A stretch of 64,000 nucleotides of DNA from Rhodobacteraceae bacterium EL129 (GTDB lineage: Bacteria > Pseudomonadota > Alphaproteobacteria > Rhodobacterales > Rhodobacteraceae). The stretch is from assembly GCA_900313005.1 (NCBI GenBank), contig ONZJ01000002.1, forward strand, positions 1,318,996 to 1,382,995, written 5' to 3'. The notes under the pieces were generated by a model, which was not told the DNA's origin, did no database searches, and was given only the letters and a program-made list of their open reading frames with translations. Of the stretch, positions 44,462 through 52,586 are shown piece by piece; the first letter of the stretch is position 1, and the number at the start of each line of letters is the position of its first letter. Position numbers and translations under genes: made by a program.

Positions 44462-45796
44462 ATGACGGTTGATCTGGCCGCATTTGCCGCGGAGAACGGC
44501 GTAAAGTATTTCATGATTTCCTACACCGATCTGTTCGGGGGACAACGCGCCAAGCTGGTGCCGGCGCAAGCGATTGCCGATATGCAGGAAGAGGGGGCTG
44601 GCTTTGCCGGCTTTGCGACCTATCTGGACCTGACACCTGCGCACCCGGATATGCTAGCGGTGCCGGACCCGTCCTCGGTAATTCAATTGCCCTGGCAGCC
44701 GGATGTAGCCTGGGTGGCCGCTGATCCGGTGATGAACGACGAACCTGTCGCCCAAGCCCCGCGCAACGTGCTCAAGCGTTTGATTGCCGAGGCCGCAGAC
44801 GAGGGCATGCACGTAAAGACCGGCATTGAGGCCGAGTATTTCCTGCTGACGCCTGATGGCAAAGCGCTGAGCGATGAATACGACACCGCTGACAAGCCTT
44901 GCTATGATCAGCAGGCGGTGATGCGGCGCTATGATGTGATCCGCGAGATTTGTGATTACATGCTCGATCTGGGCTGGGGGCCGTATCAGAACGACCACGA
45001 AGACGCCAATGGCCAGTTTGAGATGAACTGGGAGTTTGATGACGTACTGCGCACGGCGGATAAGCACAGTTTCTTCAAGTTCATGACCAAATCTGTGGCC
45101 GAAAAACATGGCTTCCGCGCGACCTTTATGCCGAAACCTGTTGAAGGTCTGACGGGCAATGGGTGTCATGCGCATATTTCCGTCTGGGACGCGCCGGGGG
45201 ATAAGGCCAAGGTCAACGTCTTTGCCACGGATACGACCACGGGCAGCCAGACAGCTGAATTGGGGTTATCCGAGCAGGGATCGTATTTCCTCGGTGGGAT
45301 TATGAAGCATGCCAGCGCCCTGGCGGCGATCACCAACCCGACGGTGAACAGCTACAAGCGGATCAACGCGCCGCGCACTATGTCAGGGGCCACTTGGGCA
45401 CCGAACACGGTGACATGGACGGGCAACAACCGCACCCATATGGTGCGGGTGCCCGGGCCGGGCCGCTTTGAATTGCGTCTGCCTGATGGCGCGGTGAACC
45501 CTTATCTGTTGCAGGCGGTGATCATTGCTGCGGGTCTCTCTGGTGTGCGCACCAAGGCCGATCCGGGCAAGCGCCATGACATTGATATGTATGCCGATGG
45601 TCACAAGGTGCGCGGTGCGCCCAAGCTGCCTTTGAACATGCTGGATGCCTTGCGTCTCTATGATAAAGACAAAGAGCTGAAGTCGATGATGGGCGATGAA
45701 TTCTCGGCCGCCTATCTGAAGATGCGGCACAATGAGTGGAACAGTTTTGTCACCCACTTCACCCAGTGGGAGAAGGACAACGCGCTGGACGTGTAA
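44462..45796 (+). CDS. gmaS: Type III glutamine synthetase-like ligase (GmaS/GlnT)
   Basis: 444 residues of the glutamine synthetase fold. GIEAEYFLL near 121-129 and NGQFEMNWEF near 180-189 carry metal-binding Glu; GNGCHAHISVW near 229-239 is the ATP-site signature; RFELRLPDGAVNPYL near 337 is the late Arg/Glu motif. Next to mgsABC-like genes the best label is gamma-glutamylmethylamide synthetase, which ligates methylamine to glutamate. GlnT of rhizobia is the alternative. A hairpin terminator follows. Confidence 0.85.
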   Translation: MTVDLAAFAAENGVKYFMISYTDLFGGQRAKLVPAQAIADMQEEGAGFAGFATYLDLTPAHPDMLAVPDPSSVIQLPWQPDVAWVAADPVMNDEPVAQAPRNVLKRLIAEAADEGMHVKTGIEAEYFLLTPDGKALSDEYDTADKPCYDQQAVMRRYDVIREICDYMLDLGWGPYQNDHEDANGQFEMNWEFDDVLRTADKHSFFKFMTKSVAEKHGFRATFMPKPVEGLTGNGCHAHISVWDAPGDKAKVNVFATDTTTGSQTAELGLSEQGSYFLGGIMKHASALAAITNPTVNSYKRINAPRTMSGATWAPNTVTWTGNNRTHMVRVPGPGRFELRLPDGAVNPYLLQAVIIAAGLSGVRTKADPGKRHDIDMYADGHKVRGAPKLPLNMLDALRLYDKDKELKSMMGDEFSAAYLKMRHNEWNSFVTHFTQWEKDNALDV

Positions 45797-45817
45797 CGCC
45801 GGTTTCATCACGGTAAC

Positions 45818-45847
45818 AAAGGCGCGGCATATCCTGTCGCGCCTTTT
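45818..45847. terminator. Terminator between gmaS and the convergent FAD oxidase
   Basis: AAAGGCGCG (45818-45826) pairs with CGCGCCTTT (45838-45846) around an 11-base loop, followed by T. Both strands carry short T runs, so it may serve both genes. Confidence 0.85.
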
Positions 45848-45856
45848 GCGTTCGCC

Positions 45857-47158
45857 TTACCCGCGCTCGCGCCTGCGGTGCATCATGTTTGACATTGCAA
45901 CGAGCCCGTCGGCCACCAGTGGCCCCACAAAGCTGCCATTCCAGCGCAGGCCGTAAGGCTCAAACAGTTTATGGCGCTGGCTGGTCTGGGTGATCGCCTC
46001 AGCGAGCACACGGCCCAGTATCGGCCCGGTGTTCAGCCCATGCCCGCCAAGCGCAGTTGCGGTCCAGACGTTGGGCTGCATCTCCACCAGATAGGGCATC
46101 TTGTGACGCGCGTAACTCATCAACCCGCTCCAGGCCAGATGGATGTCTACATCGGCCAGTTGGGGAAAGACCTCGAGAATGCGAGCCTTCATGAGATCGG
46201 TCAGATTGGCCGGGTGTTTGCGGAAGGCAGACATGCCACCGCCCCACAGCAGCTCGCCCGCCGAGGTGATGCGAAAATAGTCGCAGGACAGGCGGGTGTC
46301 GGCCACGGCGGCGGATGTGTTCATGATCTCACGAGCGCGGTCGCCCAGCCCTTGCGTGCTGATCACATAGGTGGCGATGGGCAGAAGATTGCGGCGCAAT
46401 CGGCCAAAGGCGGGCCCGGAATAGCCGCTGCCGCACAGCACCACATTTTTGCAGGTGACGGTGCCCTGATCGGTGTGCACTTGTTTCTGAGGCCCGTCTA
46501 AGTCCATCGAAGTCATCTCGGAGTTTTCAAAGACCAGACCTCCCGCGCGCTGGATTTCAGCGGCCACCCCCCGGCAATAGTTGAGCGGATGGATGTGATA
46601 GCCGTTCGGATTGTAGATCCCGTCAAAAAAGCGTTCGGATTTCACCAGTTTGCGCATGGCATCCGGCGACAGGTACTCCAGATCTTCTGCGTAATCTTTT
46701 TTGGCCTGTGCTTGCCAGGCTTTCATACCGTCAGGATCAGGATGGCGCGAGGCGATGATGACGCCTTTGACCGGATCGACCCCTGCAAGGTTCAGATCAC
46801 GGGTGTTTTGCAGAACGATCTCGACCCCTTCGACAGACAGATCATGCAGCGCATGGGCGTCCTTGTGTCCCGACCGCGCGAGGATGGCCTCGGAGGAGGC
46901 CGCAAAGCCCGAGGTCAACATCCCGCCGTTGCGTCCGCTGGCACCCCAGCCGATGCGTTTGGCCTCGAGCAGGGCCACGGAGACGCCTTGCTGGGTCAGC
47001 TCCCACGCGGTAGAGACCCCAGCGATGCCGCCGCCAATGATGCAGACGTCTGCGTGCACGTCCCCAGACAGCTGGGGCGCTGTGGCAGTGGCGGACAGGG
47101 TTCTGGCGTAATGTGTATCCACATACCCATCGGGCAGGGTGGTCTGGTGATCTTGCAT
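45857..47158 (-). CDS. FAD-dependent amine oxidoreductase (DAO/PuuB-like)
   Basis: 433 residues from the ATG at 47158. The FAD-binding ADVCIIGGGIAGVSTAWEL near 37-55 is followed by WGASGRNGGMLTSGF near 73-87, the motif of gamma-glutamylputrescine oxidase and related glycine-oxidase-type flavoproteins. The C-terminal TALGGHGLNTGP near 378 closes the FAD site. It could oxidise an N-substituted glutamate or gamma-glutamyl polyamine made by the neighbouring module, which would replace the missing mgd complex, but this is inference from position. Convergent with gmaS. Confidence 0.9.
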   Translation of the reverse strand: MQDHQTTLPDGYVDTHYARTLSATATAPQLSGDVHADVCIIGGGIAGVSTAWELTQQGVSVALLEAKRIGWGASGRNGGMLTSGFAASSEAILARSGHKDAHALHDLSVEGVEIVLQNTRDLNLAGVDPVKGVIIASRHPDPDGMKAWQAQAKKDYAEDLEYLSPDAMRKLVKSERFFDGIYNPNGYHIHPLNYCRGVAAEIQRAGGLVFENSEMTSMDLDGPQKQVHTDQGTVTCKNVVLCGSGYSGPAFGRLRRNLLPIATYVISTQGLGDRAREIMNTSAAVADTRLSCDYFRITSAGELLWGGGMSAFRKHPANLTDLMKARILEVFPQLADVDIHLAWSGLMSYARHKMPYLVEMQPNVWTATALGGHGLNTGPILGRVLAEAITQTSQRHKLFEPYGLRWNGSFVGPLVADGLVAMSNMMHRRRERG

Positions 47159-47229
47159 TGCGGTTGGATGCCTTGCGGTTACGTACCTGAACAGTATCGC
47201 CAAGACAGGCGGCCGCAGCCATCCCTATT

Positions 47230-47718
47230 TTAAGGGCAGGCCTTGTTCGTTTCGCGGGTGTTCAGCCCGGTTTCCACCAAGAGGCACTGGCGCTTGGCCT
47301 CGTAATAGTAGCCACGGGCGTACCACATCACGGCTGCATCCATGTCGCCATCTGACACCATCCATGCACCTTTAAGGTATTTCACCGCCCATTTCAGGTT
47401 GGTTTCGGCGTCCAGAAGATCGGCATTGGCCCCGGAAAATCCCATCCCCCGCGCTGTGGCGGGCAGGATTTGCATCATGCCCCAATAGGGGCCATTGCGC
47501 GCGCGGGGCCGGTAATCGCTTTCGCGTTGGATCACCTTATGCACCAGGGGGCGCGGGACGTCGTAAAAATCGGCGTACTGATTGACCAGTGCCCGGATTT
47601 CGGGGGTCTCATTGGGGTAAAGTGGCACATCCGGGGGCGGGGCCACGGCGGTGGGCGCGCTGACCGAACAGGATGCGCCGAAGGAAATGAGAAAGACGGC
47701 AATGAGGGGCTTTATCAT
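47230..47718 (-). CDS. Lipoprotein lytic transglycosylase-like protein
   Basis: 162 residues from the ATG at 47718. A lipoprotein signal ends at FGASC (Cys17), so it should be lipidated and face the periplasm. The SLT domain has VIQRESDYRPRARNGPYWGMMQILPATARGMG in outline: catalytic Glu in QRESDY near 66 and GMMQI near 80, then AVMWYARGYYYEAKR. It cleaves peptidoglycan between MurNAc and GlcNAc. The domain is short but the catalytic part is complete. Confidence 0.88.
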   Translation of the reverse strand: MIKPLIAVFLISFGASCSVSAPTAVAPPPDVPLYPNETPEIRALVNQYADFYDVPRPLVHKVIQRESDYRPRARNGPYWGMMQILPATARGMGFSGANADLLDAETNLKWAVKYLKGAWMVSDGDMDAAVMWYARGYYYEAKRQCLLVETGLNTRETNKACP

Positions 47719-48078
47719 TGAGGGTCCAGTGCGTGCTGATGTGTGCACACCAAAGAGCCATCCGATCTTTGGTACAAGTTGGAAATCGCAGGTGGGCGGG
47801 TTGTTGCCGGGGTTTGGCGGTCGTGGTTTGTGGTTAGAATTGCCACTCTAATTTACACCCCGATCCGGTGAATAGCCACATTAGTGACCCGGCCATCCGC
47901 TGACCGAAAGGGTATTGCCGTCGGCAATGTCCCGAAAGGTGTCAGCCCCTACGTCGCACTTCTGGCGTGCCAACTGTGAATGGCACGATGGCGGCGTGAC
48001 GGGCTGGGGATGGCCTGTTGTGGCTTGGCGCTGCAAACCAAGCATCCGCGACCCTGAAAAAGCAGAACGACCTCTGCA
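47719..48078. other. 360-base gap with inverted repeats
   Basis: No credible gene. Two perfect inverted repeats stand out: ATTGCC-GTC-GGCAAT at 47914-47928 and CGTGCC with GGCACG ten bases on, at 47966-47987. Neither is followed by a T tract. They may be operators or RNA hairpins. Confidence 0.5.
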
Positions 48079-48582
48079 TCACATCAACTCTGCCACAGGG
48101 GCCGAGCGTCCCAGGCCCATGTCATCGCGCAGCTGTGCCCGTGCCCTTGCCAGCCGGGACATTACTGTGCCTGAAGGCAGCCCCATACGACGGGCCAGAT
48201 CGGCCGGGCTGGTTTCGCCCATCGCCACCAGCCGGATCAGGCGGGCCTGTTCGTGTGGCAGGCGCGAGATGGCGCTTTGCAACTCTTGCAGAGCCAGGGC
48301 GGCAAAGGCGTCAGGATCGGTGACCAGCATGTCTTCTTCCAGCTCGGTGCCGGGCATGCGGGTGCGCAGATACTGCCGATAGGTGTTGCGCAACGTAGTC
48401 ATCGCATAGGCGCGCAGATTTTGAACCTCGGCACCGCTTTGCTGTTTGCTCCACAGCTTCAGCAAGACCTCCTGGCTGAGGTCCTGGGCCTGGTCGGCGC
48501 TGCCGGTCAGATGGCGCGCAAAGCGCAGAAGATCGGGCTGCAAACCGGCGATGTCGCCGGGCAGGTCGGGGGAACGGGGCAT
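48079..48582 (-). CDS. ECF-type RNA polymerase sigma factor
   Basis: 167 residues from the ATG at 48582, with GAGGAG nine bases upstream. Region 2 is seen in LLRFARHLTGSADQAQDLSQEVLLKLW in outline near 18-44 and region 4 in ALQELQSAISRLPHEQARLIRL plus LARRMGLPSGTVMSRLARAR near 128-148. No anti-sigma gene adjoins it, either downstream or divergent. The divergent gene encodes a small secreted EF-hand protein, a possible target or partner. Confidence 0.92.
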   Translation of the reverse strand: MPRSPDLPGDIAGLQPDLLRFARHLTGSADQAQDLSQEVLLKLWSKQQSGAEVQNLRAYAMTTLRNTYRQYLRTRMPGTELEEDMLVTDPDAFAALALQELQSAISRLPHEQARLIRLVAMGETSPADLARRMGLPSGTVMSRLARARAQLRDDMGLGRSAPVAELM

Positions 48583-48854
48583 TGGGGTCACTCCTCGGGT
48601 CAAGGGGCGGGGCTGCCGGGCTAACCTGCGCCCTTGAAAGGGGTATTTCAAATAGGCGTTTTCCGCCGATGGTTGTGTGAGGGGCTTTTTGGGCAACCTC
48701 CCGCCGCTTGGAGCGGGGGGCGTGAGCGAGGCTTCGCGTGTCCTGCGTTTGTGGGCCGCGCACTCAGGACGCAACCGCCTCTGATCCCGTCTTGTCTTGT
48801 GAAGGTCGCGATCATCGTGGCGTTCACATCAATACTGTCCAAAGGAGACATGAC

Positions 48855-49097
48855 ATGACCAAATTCATCGCAGTCCTGCTGGGTCTTGGCTTTCTGGCCA
48901 ATTCAGCAATCGCCGCTACGGAAATCGACACCAATGGCGACGGGATGATGACCATCGACGAAGTGCAAGCCGTCTTCCCAGACGTCTCGACCGAGGCGTT
49001 TGCTGAAGCCGACGTCAACGACGACGGCGCGCTAGATGATGCAGAGATGGTGGCCGGGCAAGAACAGGGGCTGCTCCCGGTCGCGACTGACGGCTAA
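48855..49097 (+). CDS. Small secreted EF-hand calcium-binding protein
   Basis: 80 residues with a signal peptide (about 1-20, cut after AIA). Two EF-hand loops follow: DTNGDGMMTIDE near 25-36 and DVNDDGALDDAE near 53-64, both with the Asp/Asn/Asp/Glu pattern for Ca2+. AAAGGAG lies close before the ATG. Divergent from the ECF sigma gene with about 270 bases between. Role unknown; Ca2+ sensing or buffering in the periplasm is plausible. Confidence 0.88.
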   Translation: MTKFIAVLLGLGFLANSAIAATEIDTNGDGMMTIDEVQAVFPDVSTEAFAEADVNDDGALDDAEMVAGQEQGLLPVATDG

Positions 49098-49108
49098 ACC
49101 GTCAGTTT

Positions 49109-49154
49109 CCCCGAGCGGCCATTCTCGTTCCCCAGTACTCAGGGCCGCTCGGGG
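49109..49154. terminator. Long inverted repeat downstream of the EF-hand gene
   Basis: Perfect 12-base arms, CCCCGAGCGGCC (49109-49120) and GGCCGCTCGGGG (49143-49154), 22 bases apart, 11 bases after the EF-hand stop. There is no T run, so it may be a factor-dependent end or an RNA-stabilising hairpin. Confidence 0.55.
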
Positions 49155-49554
49155 GCATGCCAATGCGTGATGGTGCAAAGGACAGACATCTTTTGCCGCA
49201 CGCCGGGCTCAGGCGTTTGGCCTGTCTTGTGTTGGTGCGTGAGAGGGCGCCCCGGGAAGTTGCGCAAACAAGACTTCGAGCAAGACTTCTGCTTCGTCCA
49301 AATCAGACCCCTGTCGGGCAGGACCATCGGGCGCGGATCGCGCAAGCAGTTTGTCAAACATATGATCTAAAAGATCATCCTCCATGTGTTAAATGTACAA
49401 TGATACGAATTCAATTCAAAGCATTGTAAAATCACGCTTATTTCACGTTTTATCAACCAAAGACAGAATGATGCCTGCGCGAAACTGCTTTGGGTGCAGC
49501 ACAGCACAGGCATTGCGACGGAGGTGGCGTGGTGAGGTGACTGGCCACAGGTGC
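49155..49554. other. Gap between EF-hand gene and ornithine cyclodeaminase
   Basis: About 400 bases without a family-level gene. It contains one short minus-strand frame listed separately and an AT-rich stretch near 49370-49460 that could hold promoters. I see no transposon remnant or other repeat. Confidence 0.5.
49209..49385 (-). CDS. Possible small acidic protein (58 aa)
   Basis: Frame from the ATG at 49385: starts MEDDLLDHMFDKLLA, then DLDEAEVLLEVLFAQLPG, ending DRPNA. The make-up (amphipathic Leu/Glu helices, few Arg/Ser) looks more like a protein than chance frames of this GC-rich DNA. No ribosome binding site is visible before 49385; an inner ATG at 49361 also lacks one. Kept at low confidence. 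Confidence 0.25.
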   Translation of the reverse strand: MEDDLLDHMFDKLLARSAPDGPARQGSDLDEAEVLLEVLFAQLPGAPSHAPTQDRPNA

Positions 49555-50607
49555 TCACCCTGCCGCCCGGCCCAACATGCCAAACAGATCGCGGGGATCG
49601 TCCGGATCAGCCAGCAAATCCAGCTCAAAAAACAGATCCGTTCCAGCAATTTTATCGCGCACGTACCGCAACGCGCTGAAGTCCTCGATGGCAAAGCCAA
49701 CACTGTCAAACAGGGTGATCTGCTTGTCGCTGGTGCGGCCCTTGGCGGTGCCTGACATCACTTGCCACAACTCGATCACCGGATGGTCTGGGTCAAGTTG
49801 CTGGATTTCGCCTTCGATGCGGGTTTGTTCTGGATACTCCACAAAAATGTCCGAGCGGTGCAGAATGTCTGCGGCCAGTTCCGTCTTGCCGGGGCAATCG
49901 CCGCCGATCGCGTTGATGTGCACGCCGCTGCCCACCATGTTGTCGGTCAGGATGGTGGCGTATTGTTTGTCGGCGGTGCAGGTGGTGATGATCTGCGCGC
50001 CTTCCATGGCCTCTTCAGCGGAAGCGCAGGCCACAACGTTCAGGCCCGAGCCTGCCAGGTTGCGCGCGGCTTTTTCGGTGGCCTTGCTGTCAATGTCATA
50101 AAGCCGCACGGTTTTCAGGCCGCAAATGGCCTTCATCGCCATGGACTGAAACTCGGACTGCGCGCCATTGCCGATCATCGCCATGGTATCCGCCCCCTTC
50201 GGCGCAAGATACTTGGCCACCAGGCCCGAGGTCGCCGCTGTGCGCATCGCCGTCAGGATGGTCATTTCCGTCAGCAGCACCGGATAGCCGGTGTAGACAT
50301 CCGCCAGCAGCCCAAAGGCCGTCACGGTTTGCAGGCCCTCGCTGGTGTTTTTGGGGTGACCGTTCACGTATTTGAACCCGTAAGCCTCGCCATCCGAAGT
50401 GGGCATCAATTCGATCACGCCCACATCCGAGTGGCTGGCCACACGCGGGGTTTTGTCAAACAGCTCCCAGCGTTTGAAATCGGCCTCGATGTAATTCGCC
50501 AGCTGGCTCAGCATCTCTTCCAATCCCACGTGGTGGATCAGCTTCATCATGTTGTCGACGGACACGAACGGCACAAGGGCTTTGTCCGAGGGGGTCAGGT
50601 TGGTCAT
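49555..50607 (-). CDS. ocd: Ornithine cyclodeaminase
   Basis: 350-residue NAD-dependent enzyme that turns ornithine into proline and ammonia. YGFKYVNGHPKN near 76-87 has the substrate-binding Lys; LTAMRTAATSGLVAKYL near 118-134 carries Arg and Thr for the active site; MAMIGNGAQSEFQ near 143 is the Rossmann loop; and AIGGDCPGKTEL near 229 has the catalytic Asp. It is the last gene of the arginine operon, with an ATGA overlap to ctlX. Confidence 0.95.
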   Translation of the reverse strand: MTNLTPSDKALVPFVSVDNMMKLIHHVGLEEMLSQLANYIEADFKRWELFDKTPRVASHSDVGVIELMPTSDGEAYGFKYVNGHPKNTSEGLQTVTAFGLLADVYTGYPVLLTEMTILTAMRTAATSGLVAKYLAPKGADTMAMIGNGAQSEFQSMAMKAICGLKTVRLYDIDSKATEKAARNLAGSGLNVVACASAEEAMEGAQIITTCTADKQYATILTDNMVGSGVHINAIGGDCPGKTELAADILHRSDIFVEYPEQTRIEGEIQQLDPDHPVIELWQVMSGTAKGRTSDKQITLFDSVGFAIEDFSALRYVRDKIAGTDLFFELDLLADPDDPRDLFGMLGRAAG

Positions 50608-51542
50608 TGTGATGTCTCCTGCAAAGGCGCGCGGCGCGCCATGTGAATACCTGCGATCATGCAGCGGACGGATCCGCCTGCGCTTTCGATGGTGGGAATG
50701 GTCAGGGGCACCAGACGCGCGGTGCGGGTGATGCGGGTGATCTGGTCGTCGGATAGGGCGCTCTGCGCTGTCTGTGACAGGGCGAGGAGGGGGCCATCTG
50801 CACTGTCGAGCTCGATGGCATTGCCCGCAAATGATGCGATCTGATCGGTCTTGAGGGCGATGACATCCCGGCCGGTTTCCGTCAGCCGGTCGATGATGGT
50901 CTGGCGGCGCTCTGCCTCGGTGACCATGTCCAGCCCGACCATGGCAAATCCGGTGCCAACGGCCATCAGCACATTGGTGTGATAAACCGGCGTGCCAGCG
51001 CCATCCACCGCGTCAAACACGATCGGTTCATAGCCAAAGCGGGCGCAGAACCGTTCCAGCAGGATCGGATCGGCCCGGTGCGACCGCACCACAAAGGCCA
51101 GCCGTCCGATGTGATCCAGCACCATGGCACCTGTGCCTTCCAGAAACAGCCCGTCTGGCTCCAGCCCGGTGTAATCGGTGACTTCCTGCACCCGGTAGGT
51201 GGATTTCAACATTTCAATCACATCCCAGCGCCGTTCCCTGCGCCGCGATTTGGCATACATCGGATAGACCGCCACATGCCCACCTGGATGGGTCGAAAAC
51301 CAGTTGTTGGGGAACACGGAATCCGGAGTGTCATCGCGGGTGTCCTGAAACACATGGACATGGCAGCCTTGTTGGCGCAACGTCTCAACCGCCCCGTCGA
51401 ATTCGGCCAAAGCGGCTGCGGCCACTTCATCAGCGCTCATTTCCGGCGTGGACTGAAACGCGTTGTCTTCGGCGGTTTCTTCATTGGGGCGAAACCGCCG
51501 GGGCCGGATCATCACCACATCTCGTGGGGATTGCACGCTCAT
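50604..51542 (-). CDS. ctlX: Citrulline utilisation hydrolase CtlX type (amidinotransferase fold)
   Basis: 312 residues of the guanidine-modifying pentein fold. VFPNNWFSTHPGG near 76-88 contains the substrate Asp/Asn region, EGTGAMVLDH near 134-143 the Glu and Asp, YHTNVLMAVG near 187-196 the catalytic His, and GGSVRCMIAGIH near 290-301 the nucleophilic Cys. CtlX proteins are proposed to hydrolyse citrulline to ornithine, which fits a place between arginase and ornithine cyclodeaminase. The name comes from family memory and context. Confidence 0.85.
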   Translation of the reverse strand: MSVQSPRDVVMIRPRRFRPNEETAEDNAFQSTPEMSADEVAAAALAEFDGAVETLRQQGCHVHVFQDTRDDTPDSVFPNNWFSTHPGGHVAVYPMYAKSRRRERRWDVIEMLKSTYRVQEVTDYTGLEPDGLFLEGTGAMVLDHIGRLAFVVRSHRADPILLERFCARFGYEPIVFDAVDGAGTPVYHTNVLMAVGTGFAMVGLDMVTEAERRQTIIDRLTETGRDVIALKTDQIASFAGNAIELDSADGPLLALSQTAQSALSDDQITRITRTARLVPLTIPTIESAGGSVRCMIAGIHMARRAPLQETSQ

Positions 51543-52465
51543 GAGTAGGCCCGTGTTGGGCGGGTGAACACGCGGCGGCCCAGGGCCGAGCCTGCCATAT
51601 CTACCATCACCTGGGCGGTGCGGCCCCGGTCATCCAAAAACGGGTTCAGTTCCACCAGATCGAGCGAGGTCATCAAACCGCTGTCGCTGATCATCTCCAT
51701 CACCAGATGGCCCTCGCGCATCGAGGCCCCTCCGGGCACGGTAGTGCCTACGGCTGGCGCGAAGGAGGGATCAAAGAAATCCACATCCAGCGACACATGC
51801 AGCATGCCTTTTGCGGCTTTAACCATCTCAAGGAAACCGGCCAAAGGCTTGGCAATCCCATTCTCGTCAATCTCGCGCATGTCGTGATAGCGGATGTTAG
51901 AATTCTGCATGGTTTCGCGTTCAGGTGTATCCACCGAGCGCAGCCCGATGATGCAGATGTTTTCCTGTGGCACAGGGTTTGTCACGTCCGGGAAGCCGTC
52001 AAAGCCGGGTTCGCCTGCCACATAGGCCAGAGGCGTGCCATGCAGGTTGCCCGAGCTGGTGGATTGCGGGGTGTGGTAATCGCTGTGGGCGTCGAGCCAT
52101 AGCACAAACAGGGGGCGACCTTCACGGGCCGCATGGTTTGCGGCACCCGAAACGGAACCCAGCGATAGGCTGTGATCACCGCCCAGAAACACTGGCAGCC
52201 CGCCGTCTTTCAAAGCCGTCTCTGCCGCCTCAGCGAGGGTGATTGTCCAGCCTATGGTTTCAGCAGGGTCCACCAGATGATCGGGCAGAGAGGCCGGGGC
52301 TTCGGCCGGAGCAGGGGACAGGTTGCCGAGGTCCTTTACGTTGTGGCCCAGTTCCGACAGCGCCTCGCCAATGCCCGCCACACGGTAGGCATCCGGGCCC
52401 ATCAGGCAACCGCGTCGTTTTTTGCCGCTGTCGACAGGGGCACCGATCAGGAAACAGGTGGTCAT
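51539..52465 (-). CDS. rocF: Arginase
   Basis: 308-residue Mn2+ ureohydrolase, arginine to ornithine and urea. FLGGDHSLSLGS near 94-105, WLDAHSDYHTP near 121-131 with the SGNLHG loop, and SLDVDFFDPSFAPAVGTTVPGG near 222-243 are arginase-specific, and ELNPFLDDRG near 274 binds the amino-acid end. First gene of the operon rocF-ctlX-ocd; all junctions are ATGA overlaps. Divergent from an AsnC-type regulator with clear palindromes between. Confidence 0.95.
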   Translation of the reverse strand: MTTCFLIGAPVDSGKKRRGCLMGPDAYRVAGIGEALSELGHNVKDLGNLSPAPAEAPASLPDHLVDPAETIGWTITLAEAAETALKDGGLPVFLGGDHSLSLGSVSGAANHAAREGRPLFVLWLDAHSDYHTPQSTSSGNLHGTPLAYVAGEPGFDGFPDVTNPVPQENICIIGLRSVDTPERETMQNSNIRYHDMREIDENGIAKPLAGFLEMVKAAKGMLHVSLDVDFFDPSFAPAVGTTVPGGASMREGHLVMEMISDSGLMTSLDLVELNPFLDDRGRTAQVMVDMAGSALGRRVFTRPTRAYS

Positions 52466-52514
52466 GGAAAACTCCGCGCTGATTGTTGTGTTTCATACAG
52501 ATTCTTTCCAAAAC

Positions 52515-52566
52515 GGGTTGAGATGAACCCTTCATTTTGTTCTATTCGGGCATGATTATTCCGAAT
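52515..52566. promoter_or_regulatory. Palindromes between arginase and AsnC regulator
   Basis: ATTCGG (52544-52549) mirrored by CCGAAT (52561-52566), 11 bases apart, and GGGTT (52515-52519) mirrored by AACCC (52526-52530). Both are perfect. Lrp/AsnC proteins bind such dyads, so these are candidate sites for arginine- or ornithine-dependent control of rocF. Confidence 0.5.
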
Positions 52567-52586
52567 CGAAACCAAAGGTGTCCGAA

